DNA from: Gp7-AA10 sp035636095 | Lineage (GTDB): Bacteria; Acidobacteriota; Thermoanaerobaculia; Gp7-AA8 | Length of the DNA: 13,683 nt | NCBI GenBank assembly: GCA_035636095.1 | Contig: DASPZU010000019.1 | Location: 1-13,683 of the forward strand | Direction: 5' to 3' | Translations under genes and position numbers: made by a program | Notes under the pieces: generated by a model | Told to the model about the DNA's origin: nothing | Database searches by the model: none | The model's input: the letters and a program-made list of their open reading frames with translations, nothing else | Shown: one piece after another, positions 6,848 to 12,839 of the stretch | How positions within the stretch are numbered: position 1 is the stretch's first letter | How the letters are laid out: each line of letters begins with the position of its first letter

Positions 6848-7049
6848 TTCTCGCTTCACTCTTCAAAGAGTAGAGACTGAAGAGTCAAAGAAGGCCATTG
6901 AATCACTTCTTGCGAGCGACAGCTTTGCGTCGTCGGGCAACGGTCGTTTTTCGTCGGAACGTGAAAAAACACGCCCCTGCGCCGCGTCGACGCGCGTACG
7001 TCGATCTTCAACCTGTAGAACCGAACGAGAATCAAAGATCTGACCCCGA
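6830..7049. mobile_element. MITE-like element with 24-bp inverted ends
   Basis: Positions 6830-6853 and 7026-7049 are inverted copies matching at 23 of 24 positions (core GGGGTCAGGTCTTTGATTC and its complement). Between them are 172 bp with no recognisable gene, plus an internal ACTCTTCA/TGAAGAGT hairpin (6858-6865, 6878-6885). The left end contains the stop codon of the M64 peptidase (6845-6847); the right end contains the stop of ubiE on the other strand (7032-7034). This fits a small non-autonomous element at a convergent gene junction. The transposase family is not identifiable from this window. Its ends may also act as a two-way terminator. Confidence 0.7.
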
Positions 7050-7739
7050 CGTTTCGCCAACATACAGCCAGGCGATGCCGAGGGACAGTGGCTGGTAGTC
7101 GATGTTGTCGAAGGGCGCGCTCTTGCGCATCAGCTCCACGAATTCGGGACCGCTGGGGAAGATCCCGGAAGAAAACTCGAGATATTCGTAGGCCTCGCGG
7201 TTCCCGGTGACGATACCGCCTAACCAGGGAAGCAAATGCTTGCAGTAGAACCGATACATCGCGCGCAGCATGGGATTGCGTGGCTGGCCGAACTCGAGGA
7301 TCACAACTTTTTTTGCGACGCGCGCCATCTCCGCGATTCCCTTTTCGGGATCGGCGACGTTGCGGATCCCGAATCCGATGCTGGCGATGTCGAAGCTTTG
7401 GTCGTCGAAGCGAAGTGACGTCACATCGCCAACCTCGAAGGGGATGTTGGGCGCTTTCCCGCGCGCCAGCTCGATCATCTCGGGCGTGAAGTCGATTCCG
7501 ACGACACTCGCGCCGGCCTTCGAAAATCGGATGGCAAGATCACCGGTTCCGGTCGCGCAATCGAGCACCCGATCGCCTGCACGCACACCCGATCGCCGCA
7601 GCGTCCGCCGCCGCCATAGATTATGGATGCCCCCCGAGAGGACGGTATTGGCGCGGTCGTAACGCGCGGCGATGGCCGCGAACATTGTGCGAATTTGGGC
7701 AGGGTTACTCGGTTGCTGAGTTGCTGGGTTGCTGGGCAC
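7032..7739 (-). CDS. ubiE: Demethylmenaquinone methyltransferase (UbiE/MenG)
   Basis: A 235-residue class I SAM methyltransferase of the UbiE/MenG family, which methylates demethylmenaquinone in the last step of menaquinone synthesis. Family marks are 'MFAAIAARYDRAN' (19-31), 'HNLWRRRTL' (39-47), the SAM-binding 'VLDCATGTGDLA' (58-69), 'GIDFTPEMIELAR' (81-93), 'GFGIRNV' (122-128) and 'LEFGQP' (148-153). GTG at 7739 is chosen because TACGAT lies 6 nt upstream and the resulting N-terminus includes the helix before MFAAIA; ATG at 7685 would give 217 residues and trim that helix. The first residues are encoded by an 8-bp repeat array. The last five (SGSDL) come from the right end of the 220-bp element, replacing the usual tail. 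The gene diverges from menF. Confidence 0.92.
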   Translation of the reverse strand: MPSNPATQQPSNPAQIRTMFAAIAARYDRANTVLSGGIHNLWRRRTLRRSGVRAGDRVLDCATGTGDLAIRFSKAGASVVGIDFTPEMIELARGKAPNIPFEVGDVTSLRFDDQSFDIASIGFGIRNVADPEKGIAEMARVAKKVVILEFGQPRNPMLRAMYRFYCKHLLPWLGGIVTGNREAYEYLEFSSGIFPSGPEFVELMRKSAPFDNIDYQPLSLGIAWLYVGETSGSDL

Positions 7740-7790
7740 ATCGGTATCGTACAACCCAGCAACCGAGCAACTGAGCAACTTTAGCAACCC
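7704..7790. repeat. Divergent arrays of 8-bp AGCAACNN repeats forming a large hairpin
   Basis: Arms at 7704-7731 and 7752-7779 are inverted copies (24 of 28 positions match) around a 20-bp centre. Each arm is a short array of 8-bp units: AGCAACCG, AGCAACTG, AGCAACTT and then AGCAACCC (after one extra T) on the plus strand, and AGCAACCC, AGCAACTC, AGCAACCG, AGTAACCC on the minus strand. The array occupies the whole ubiE-menF divergent space and runs into the ubiE N-terminal codons. Confidence 0.75.
7745..7751. promoter_or_regulatory. Candidate bidirectional -10 (TATCGTA) between ubiE and menF
   Basis: TATCGTA reads as TATCGT on the plus strand and TACGAT on the minus strand, both fitting TANNNT. 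On the minus strand it is 6 nt before the GTG start of ubiE, a leaderless arrangement. On the plus strand the menF ATG is 43 nt downstream across the repeat arm, with no clear ribosome site. The box lies in the centre of the hairpin, so cruciform or hairpin formation could affect both directions. Confidence 0.4.
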
Positions 7791-7793
7791 AAG

Positions 7794-8837
7794 ATGCACC
7801 GCGACTTCGCCTTCATTCAGACCGCGCCCGACCGCGTTTTCATCGGATGGGGACCGTTCGAGCAGTCGCCCATGCGCAAACCGGGGCGTCCGGCGTTCTA
7901 CATCGCCGATTTTTTTCTCGACGATCCGCATCCATGGCGCCATCCGGCGGAGTGGGAGGAGCTGACCTTCGATGCGCTGGCCGAGCGCTACGGCGACGCG
8001 CCCCCGCCGAAGATCGACTGGGACCCGATGACGCTGGCGGAGTTCAGGCCGCTTTTCGATTCCGCGAAAGCGGCCATAAGCCGCGGCGATTTCAACAAAA
8101 TCGTTCCGGTGCAGTTCGAGAACGGGCATCTGGTCGAACGCACCGATCTGTGGCCCTGGCTCTTTCGACGGCTGGCGAGATTGCCGGCCGGAATGTCGGC
8201 GTACGGCTACTCGTATCAGAACCACGGGCTGGCGGGCGCGACCCCTGAGATGTTGTTTGCGAGCGAAGGCCGCGGTTACCGAACCATGGCGCTGGCAGGA
8301 ACGCTTCCTGCCGATCGCGCGTCGGAGCTGCTGCGCGATCGGAAGGAGCTGCGCGAGCATCGCATGGTCGTCGACGACATCGTCCGACGCCTGGCGCCCT
8401 TCGGCAACATCGAAGTGGAAACGATTCGCATCCTGGAGCTGCCGGGCATCGCGCATCTCGCCACGCCGATTCGATTCGAGGAGATCGGCATCGAGCGCAT
8501 GTCGTTCGTCGAAATGGTCCGCCGCCTTCACCCCACCGCCGCCCTCGGCGTCTCGCCGCGCAGCGAGGCGGGGGAGCGGTGGCTGCGGGAGGCGGATCGC
8601 GGCGTCAAGCGGCGCACCCACGGCGCGCCGTTCGGACTCGAGCTGGCCGATCATCGGGCGCTGGCGCTGGTCGCGATCCGCAACCTGCAGTGGCACGGCG
8701 ATGCCATTCGGGTGGGGGCGGGGGCGGGACTGCTGCCCGAGAGCCAGCTCGAGCGCGAGTTCGATGAGCTGCGCGAAAAACGCGAACAGGTCAAGGCGCT
8801 GCTCGGGCTGACCGCTTCAGTCGCCATCGAGGCATGA
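7794..8837 (+). CDS. menF: Isochorismate synthase (chorismate-binding enzyme)
   Basis: A 347-residue chorismate-utilising enzyme; with menD and menH directly downstream, isochorismate synthase is the likely activity (chorismate to isochorismate, entry to menaquinone). Family elements: 'ISRGDFNKIVPV' with Lys102 as the expected general base, 'GLAGATPEMLF' (145-155, the GASPE motif), 'ALAGTLPAD' (166-174), 'KELREHRMVVDDI' (184-196), 'HPTAALG' (246-252), 'HGAPFG' (276-281, in place of the usual YAGPVG) and 'GAGLLPESQLEREFDEL' (310-326). It is shorter than enterobacterial MenF because the N-terminal region is compact. It overlaps menD by 4 bp (ATGA). Confidence 0.9.
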   Translation: MHRDFAFIQTAPDRVFIGWGPFEQSPMRKPGRPAFYIADFFLDDPHPWRHPAEWEELTFDALAERYGDAPPPKIDWDPMTLAEFRPLFDSAKAAISRGDFNKIVPVQFENGHLVERTDLWPWLFRRLARLPAGMSAYGYSYQNHGLAGATPEMLFASEGRGYRTMALAGTLPADRASELLRDRKELREHRMVVDDIVRRLAPFGNIEVETIRILELPGIAHLATPIRFEEIGIERMSFVEMVRRLHPTAALGVSPRSEAGERWLREADRGVKRRTHGAPFGLELADHRALALVAIRNLQWHGDAIRVGAGAGLLPESQLEREFDELREKREQVKALLGLTASVAIEA

Positions 8838-9277
8838 CCAACATCGCCGTCGCGCGGGAGATCATCGAGCGCGTGCGCGGCTTGGGGGTCGTCGACTTCT
8901 GCGTTTGTGGCGGGTCGCGAAACGCGCCGTTGATCGCAGTCCTCGCCTCGGGTTACACATTTGTCGACGAACGGTCCGCCGCCTTCTTCGCGTTAGGCCG
9001 CGCTAAACGCGACGGAAGGCCGGTCGCGGTCATCACGACATCCGGCACCGCCGCTGCCGAGCTGCTGCCGGCGGCGGTGGAGGCGTTTTACTCGGGGGTG
9101 CCGCTGGTACTCATCACCGCCGACCGCCCTGCGCGCTTCCGCGGAACGGCCGCGCCCCAGACGATCGAGCAGGTCGGACTCTTCGGCGTATACGCGACCA
9201 CAGATATCAATGGATGGAATCGGCGCGCGCCGCTGCACATCAATGTCGCATTCGATGAGCCGCTGATCGATGAATGA
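8834..9277 (+). CDS. menD: MenD N-terminal half (PYR domain), split gene
   Basis: A 147-residue protein corresponding to the N-terminal TPP-binding (PYR) domain of 2-succinyl-5-enolpyruvyl-6-hydroxy-3-cyclohexene-1-carboxylate (SEPHCHC) synthase. It has 'CGGSRNAP' (25-32, cf. the usual APGSRS), 'FVDERSAAFFALGRAK' with Glu46 as the TPP-activating glutamate, 'VAVITTSGTAAAELLPA', 'LITADRP' and the domain end 'HINVAFDEPL'. The segment before HINVAF is shorter than in E. coli MenD. The frame stops at TGA (9275-9277) exactly where the linker to the central domain should begin. The rest of the protein follows in the same frame 87 bp later. It overlaps menF by 4 bp. It may be a functional subunit of a two-piece enzyme or half of a broken gene. 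Confidence 0.88.
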   Translation: MTNIAVAREIIERVRGLGVVDFCVCGGSRNAPLIAVLASGYTFVDERSAAFFALGRAKRDGRPVAVITTSGTAAAELLPAAVEAFYSGVPLVLITADRPARFRGTAAPQTIEQVGLFGVYATTDINGWNRRAPLHINVAFDEPLIDE

Positions 9278-9284
9278 TTTAACC

Positions 9285-9359
9285 GTCATCCTGAGCGAAG
9301 CGAAGGATCTCGAGACGCGCAGCTCGAGATGCTTCGCCGTCTTCGCGGCTCAGCATGAC
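9285..9359. repeat. GTCATCCTGAGC-type palindromic repeat inside menD
   Basis: A 75-bp imperfect palindrome: left arm 9285-9314 beginning GTCATCCTGAGC, right arm 9323-9359 ending GCTCAGCATGAC, meeting at CTCGAG/CTCGAG around an 8-nt loop. The arms differ mainly by a short insertion in the right arm. It looks like the GTCATCCTGAGCGAAG intergenic repeat family seen in many soil bacteria (recalled, not searched). It sits between the two halves of menD and carries a second in-frame stop (9356-9358). Confidence 0.8.
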
Positions 9360-9364
9360 TCCAT

Positions 9365-10276
9365 ATGAGTGCATTGATCCTCATCGGCGGTCTCGCTCCC
9401 CATCATCGCGATCGTGTCCGCGATTTCTGTTTGCGATCGAATGGTGCGGTCTACGCCGAGCCGCTCTCCGGCCTTCGCGAGGATGCACAACTCGATGGGC
9501 TGCTGGTGCGCAACGAGCGGATGCTCGCGCGCGGCAACTTCGATTGCGTCATCCGCATCGGGAACGTGCCCACGCTTCGTTTCTGGCGCGATCTCGACGC
9601 CATGCCGGCGCACGTCCAGCACTACAGCGATCTGCCGTTTGCCGGTCTCACGCGAGGCGAGGTGCGGCCGATCGAGGAATTGACGGTTGGACGAGCTGAA
9701 GCCCGTCCCACATTTCTCGATGAAGACCGAAAAAAGGCGCAGGAGCTTGCAGGCATCCTTGACGCGGAGCCACAGTCGGAGCTCGCGATGGTGCGCGCGC
9801 TGTCGCAACGCATCCCGCCCGGCGCCCGCATTTACCTCGGCAACAGCCTTCCGATTCGCGAGTGGGATCTGGTCGCGACTCGCGAGCCGCGCGGGTTCAC
9901 GATCGAGGCCAACCGCGGCGCCAACGGCATCGACGGTCAGCTTTCGACCTTCTTCGGCTGGTGCAAAGGCGAGAACAACTGGTGCATCGTCGGAGATCTG
10001 ACCGCACTCTACGACGCAAACGCGCCGTGGATCGCGCCGCAGCTCGACGCGATATTCGAGATTGTCATCATCAACAACGGGGGCGGCCGGATCTTCGATC
10101 GCGTCGCGTCGCTGCGACGCATGGACGCACGCGTTCGCGAACGGCTGGTCGAGAACGCGCACGCCTTGCGCTTCGACGCCTGGGCGAAGATGTGGAACAT
10201 GCACATTCAGGAGCTTCGACCGGATCCGGAAGCCACCCGCCGAGTCTGGGAAAAGTATGACGATATATGGTCATGA
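9365..10276 (+). CDS. menD: MenD central and C-terminal (PP) domains, split gene
   Basis: A 303-residue protein matching the rest of SEPHCHC synthase, which joins isochorismate and 2-oxoglutarate with loss of CO2. It opens at the first strand of the central domain, 'MSALILIGGLAP'. It then shows 'YLGNSLPIREWD' (157-168), 'NRGANGIDGQLST' (183-195) and the TPP/Mg site 'GDLTALYDANA' (210-220) through 'NNGGG' (237-241). With the N-terminal half the total is 450 residues, below the ~550 of E. coli MenD; the inter-domain linker is missing and some loops are short. ATG at 9365 has no ribosome site, so translation would depend on reinitiation. A REP-like hairpin encodes residues 109-115. It overlaps menH by 10 bp (or 4 bp using ATG 10273). 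Confidence 0.87.
   Translation: MSALILIGGLAPHHRDRVRDFCLRSNGAVYAEPLSGLREDAQLDGLLVRNERMLARGNFDCVIRIGNVPTLRFWRDLDAMPAHVQHYSDLPFAGLTRGEVRPIEELTVGRAEARPTFLDEDRKKAQELAGILDAEPQSELAMVRALSQRIPPGARIYLGNSLPIREWDLVATREPRGFTIEANRGANGIDGQLSTFFGWCKGENNWCIVGDLTALYDANAPWIAPQLDAIFEIVIINNGGGRIFDRVASLRRMDARVRERLVENAHALRFDAWAKMWNMHIQELRPDPEATRRVWEKYDDIWS
9689..9708. repeat. REP-like hairpin in the menD coding region
   Basis: GGACGAGC and GCCCGTCC form an 8-bp stem with one mismatch around a TGAA loop. The sequence resembles the 'GCTGAAGCCCG' REP family known from soil bacteria. It is translated in frame as GRAEARP within the central domain. Confidence 0.5.
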
Positions 10277-10896
10277 TATGTCTTCATGGTTTTCTCGGGC
10301 GCGGCACAGATTGGGATTTTCTGCGCGAGGCGGGATTCGATATTCAAGCGCCGAGTTTCTTCGGCGGCGATGCGTTCGACTCCCTCGAGCCCACCGCGAA
10401 CGATGTCCTCCTCGGCTACTCGATGGGGGCGCGGCTGGCGCTGCAACTGATGCAGACGCATCGGGTAGCGAAGGCCGTTCTGATCTCCGCGGGCATCGCC
10501 TCACCCGAACCGGGCCGGCAGGAGCTCGATGAAACCTGGGCGCGGCGATTCGAATCGGAAGCGTGGGATTCGGTCGTGGACGCGTGGAACTCGCAATCGG
10601 TCTTCGGCGGCCGCGCGAATCCGCTCGTTCGCAATGAAGCCGATTACGATCGCGGCGCGCTGGCAGCGTCACTGCGCGAGTGGTCGCCTGCGGTCATGCA
10701 CGTGAATCTGCGCGGAATCACAGTTCCGACGCTGTGGATCGCCGGCGAGCACGATCCGAAATATCGCGAGGCCGCGACGCGCGCATCGCAGCGGTTGCCG
10801 AACGCGGAATTATGGATTTGTCCCGAGGCCGGCCATCGCGTGCCGTGGGAGCAGCCGGCGCGCTTCATCGATCGGCTGCGAGAGTTCGTTGGATAG
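10267..10896 (+). CDS. menH: SHCHC synthase-like alpha/beta-hydrolase (MenH)
   Basis: A 209-residue alpha/beta-hydrolase directly after menD; the expected role is elimination of pyruvate from SEPHCHC to give SHCHC. Visible elements: oxyanion-side 'LHGFLG' (6-11), nucleophile elbow 'LGYSMGARLAL' with Ser52, the acid in 'IAGEHDPKY' (Asp163) and 'PEAGHRVPWEQP' with His190. The shortened spacing between LHGFLG and GYSMG is typical of MenH-like proteins. The start is either ATG 10267 or ATG 10273; the latter gives the classic ATGA overlap with the menD stop. The MenH assignment leans on context, since many small hydrolases share these motifs. Confidence 0.82.
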   Translation: MVMICLHGFLGRGTDWDFLREAGFDIQAPSFFGGDAFDSLEPTANDVLLGYSMGARLALQLMQTHRVAKAVLISAGIASPEPGRQELDETWARRFESEAWDSVVDAWNSQSVFGGRANPLVRNEADYDRGALAASLREWSPAVMHVNLRGITVPTLWIAGEHDPKYREAATRASQRLPNAELWICPEAGHRVPWEQPARFIDRLREFVG

Positions 10897-10916
10897 CTTT
10901 TCTCTGCGTCGAGGCA

Positions 10917-10922
10917 TATAGT
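10917..10922 (+). promoter_or_regulatory. Candidate -10 for the DUF1326 gene
   Basis: TATAGT, 33 nt upstream of the ATG and 20 nt before the ribosome site, fits a -10 hexamer. No good -35 is seen, so the gene could also be read through from menH. Confidence 0.35.
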
Positions 10923-10942
10923 CGCGCCGGTCCCAACAATTC

Positions 10943-10950
10943 AAAGGAGG
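10943..10950 (+). promoter_or_regulatory. Near-perfect Shine-Dalgarno for the DUF1326 gene
   Basis: AAAGGAGG lies 5 nt before ATG 10956. It decides the start against upstream in-frame codons and suggests high translation. Confidence 0.85.
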
Positions 10951-10955
10951 AAGCG

Positions 10956-11720
10956 ATGCTCGGTCGCAGGAAGTCTCTACTCGTTTTCCTGGTGCTCATA
11001 CTCGCCACACCCTTGTTCATCGCAGCGACGAAGAGCAAGAGCGGCAAGTCGCCTGAATGGTCGATGAACGCGTCGCTCATCGAAGCCTGCAGTTGCCCGA
11101 TGTTCTGCCAGTGCTACTTCAACCCGGAGCCGGCGGTCCACCCCGCTGGTGGCGGAGGCATCCATGCAGGGCATCAGGGAGGTCACTACTGCCGATTCAA
11201 CATCGCCAGCAAGGTCAACAAAGGCAATTACAAAGGAACCAATCTCGCGGGAGTGAAGTACTGGATTGCCGGCGATCTAGGCAGCAATTTCGGCAGCGGG
11301 CACACCGATTGGGCGGTGCTGACGTTCGATCCATCGGTGACAAAGGCGCAGCGCGAGGGCATCGCTGAAATCGTCGGAAAGGTCTATCCGGTGAAGTGGG
11401 AATCGTTCGCGGTGGCCGCCGATCAACCGATCACGTGGGTCGCGTCGCGCAATGTCGCAACCGCGACCTTAGGCGACAGTAAGGCGGCTGAGCTCACACT
11501 GGAGCGCTTTCAGGGTATGACCGACGATCCGGTTGTGATCAAGAACCTGCGCTACTTCGGCGCGCCGCGCAACGCCGGGTTCATCATGATGCCGAACAAG
11601 ATCGAGGCATATAAGCTGGGTGACAAAGCCTTCGAGTTCAAGGGAACGAACGGCTTCATGATCACCTACGACATCAATTCGAGCGACTTCGCCAAGGCAG
11701 CCTCGGCCCCGCATATGTAA
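10956..11720 (+). CDS. Exported DUF1326-domain protein
   Basis: A 254-residue protein with an N-terminal signal or anchor (basic 'MLGRRK' then hydrophobic residues 8-24, ending 'FIAATK'). The remainder matches DUF1326: the Cys cluster 'EACSCPMFCQCYFNP' (Cys45, 47, 51, 53), a His/Gly-rich loop 'HPAGGGGIHAGHQGGHYC' (His63, 70, 73, 77 and Cys79), 'LAGVKYWIAGDLG' and C-terminal 'GTNGFMITYDINSSDFA'. The Cys/His pattern suggests metal or redox chemistry outside the cytoplasm, but the family has no established function. Start fixed by a strong ribosome site. A hairpin terminator follows at once. Confidence 0.88.
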   Translation: MLGRRKSLLVFLVLILATPLFIAATKSKSGKSPEWSMNASLIEACSCPMFCQCYFNPEPAVHPAGGGGIHAGHQGGHYCRFNIASKVNKGNYKGTNLAGVKYWIAGDLGSNFGSGHTDWAVLTFDPSVTKAQREGIAEIVGKVYPVKWESFAVAADQPITWVASRNVATATLGDSKAAELTLERFQGMTDDPVVIKNLRYFGAPRNAGFIMMPNKIEAYKLGDKAFEFKGTNGFMITYDINSSDFAKAASAPHM

Positions 11721-11727
11721 AACAATG

Positions 11728-11763
11728 GTGGGCGGGGCGTCCGACAAACGGCGCCCCGCTCAC
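11728..11763. terminator. Terminator between convergent DUF1326 gene and thrC
   Basis: GCGGGGCG (11732-11739) pairs with CGCCCCGC (11752-11759), extended inside by CCG/CGG past a bulged T and outside by four pairs, with loop ACAAA. On the minus strand it is followed by CATTGTTTTA, giving a T-rich tail, so it should end thrC transcription. On the plus strand the tail is poor. The thrC stop codon lies within the stem. Confidence 0.7.
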
Positions 11764-12839
11764 ATCCCCAGTGCCCGCTCCACCGCGCTGACGTCAGGAT
11801 CGATCTCGATCAGCTTTTCGGTCGTCGCGCCGGGATCCTTCAGCAGATGGCCGGTGAGGACGCAGACGATGCGATCGGAGTCGCGCATGACGCCGGATGC
11901 GCGCAGTTTCCGGACGCCGGCCAGCGTGGTGGCGGATGCCGGCTCGCAGCCGATGCCCATGCGATCGATGTCGTGCTTGGCGCGCATCAATTCTTCGTCG
12001 GTCACCTCCTCGACCACGCCCCTGGTGTCGCGAAGGGCGGCCACCGCTTTGTCGTAGCTGACCGGGTCGCCAATGCGAATCGCGGAGGCGATGGTCTCCG
12101 GCGTCACGCGATGTCGCTGCGCGAAGTTCTCGCGGAAACTGCGGTAAAACGGATTTGCGCCGTGGGCCTGAATTGCGGCCAGCCGCGGCATTTTCGAGAT
12201 CCATCCGGCATCGCGTGCTTCGACCAGTGCTTTGCCAAACGCGCTGGTGTTGCCGAGGTTGCCGGCCGGGACGACGATCCAGTCGGGAGCGTTCCAATCG
12301 AGATCCTGCAGCAGCTCCCACACGATCGTCTTCTGGCCTTCGATGCGAAAGGGATTGATGGAGTTGACGAGATAGATGCCGAGGCGCTGCGAGGCTTCCA
12401 GGACCAGGCGCATGGCGGCGTCGAAGTCACCGCGAACCTGCAGGCAGAGCGCGCCGTAGGCCACCGTTTGCGCCAGTTTCCCGGCCGAGATTTTTCCCGA
12501 CGGCACCAGGACGATGGCGCGGAGTCCTGCCTGCGCGGCATAGGCAGCCGCCGACGCGCTGGTGTTTCCGGTCGAGGCACAGGCGACCGCGCCAGCGCCG
12601 AGGCGCGCGGCCTGCGTGATCGCGACGGTCATTCCCCGATCTTTGAACGAGCCGGTCGGATTCTCGCCTTCATGCTTGAAGAAGATTCCGTCGCGTTCGT
12701 AGAGATGCGTCGCACCCTCCGGGTGCGTGATGATTTTCGATTCGTCGACGTCGAGCACTGCTTCGCGAAAGCGCCACACTCCGCTTTGATCGATCGCTTT
12801 GCGGCTCGCGCGGCGCTGGTCGAAGATTTCCTTCTTCAT
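11760..12839 (-). CDS. thrC: Threonine synthase
   Basis: A 359-residue PLP enzyme converting O-phosphohomoserine to threonine. It shows the PLP-lysine motif 'GENPTGSFKDRG' (Lys66), 'CASTGNTSASAAAYAA', 'VNSINPFRIEGQKTI', 'VPAGNLGNTSAFGKA', 'GCEPASATTLAG' and 'VCVLTGHLLKDP', as in the 350-residue bacterial threonine synthases. An in-frame extension of 50 codons upstream exists but does not resemble threonine synthase and overlaps thrB; ATG at 12839 is chosen because it forms an ATGA overlap with the thrB stop. A short perfect hairpin (12711-12727) encodes residues 38-43 (THPEGA). Confidence 0.94.
   Translation of the reverse strand: MKKEIFDQRRASRKAIDQSGVWRFREAVLDVDESKIITHPEGATHLYERDGIFFKHEGENPTGSFKDRGMTVAITQAARLGAGAVACASTGNTSASAAAYAAQAGLRAIVLVPSGKISAGKLAQTVAYGALCLQVRGDFDAAMRLVLEASQRLGIYLVNSINPFRIEGQKTIVWELLQDLDWNAPDWIVVPAGNLGNTSAFGKALVEARDAGWISKMPRLAAIQAHGANPFYRSFRENFAQRHRVTPETIASAIRIGDPVSYDKAVAALRDTRGVVEEVTDEELMRAKHDIDRMGIGCEPASATTLAGVRKLRASGVMRDSDRIVCVLTGHLLKDPGATTEKLIEIDPDVSAVERALGM
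12711..12727. repeat. Short hairpin in thrC
   Basis: CGCACCC and GGGTGCG form a perfect 7-bp stem with a 3-nt loop, in frame near the thrC start. It may be a REP-like insertion or a chance palindrome. Confidence 0.3.

Noticed and set aside
6863..7098. Short Arg-rich frames inside the 220-bp element
   Set aside because: No start signals, no known family, and they run across the inverted ends; the element more likely is non-coding.
7740..8696. Long upstream extension of the ubiE frame antisense to menF
   Set aside because: The extension resembles no methyltransferase and overlaps the well-supported menF; UbiE similarity begins just after the GTG at 7739.
8993..10204. Minus-strand frames antisense to menD
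   Set aside because: Shadows of the two menD halves; no motifs of their own.
10680..10955. N-terminal extension of the DUF1326 frame into menH
   Set aside because: A near-perfect ribosome site and a signal peptide mark ATG 10956; the extension is a menH shadow.
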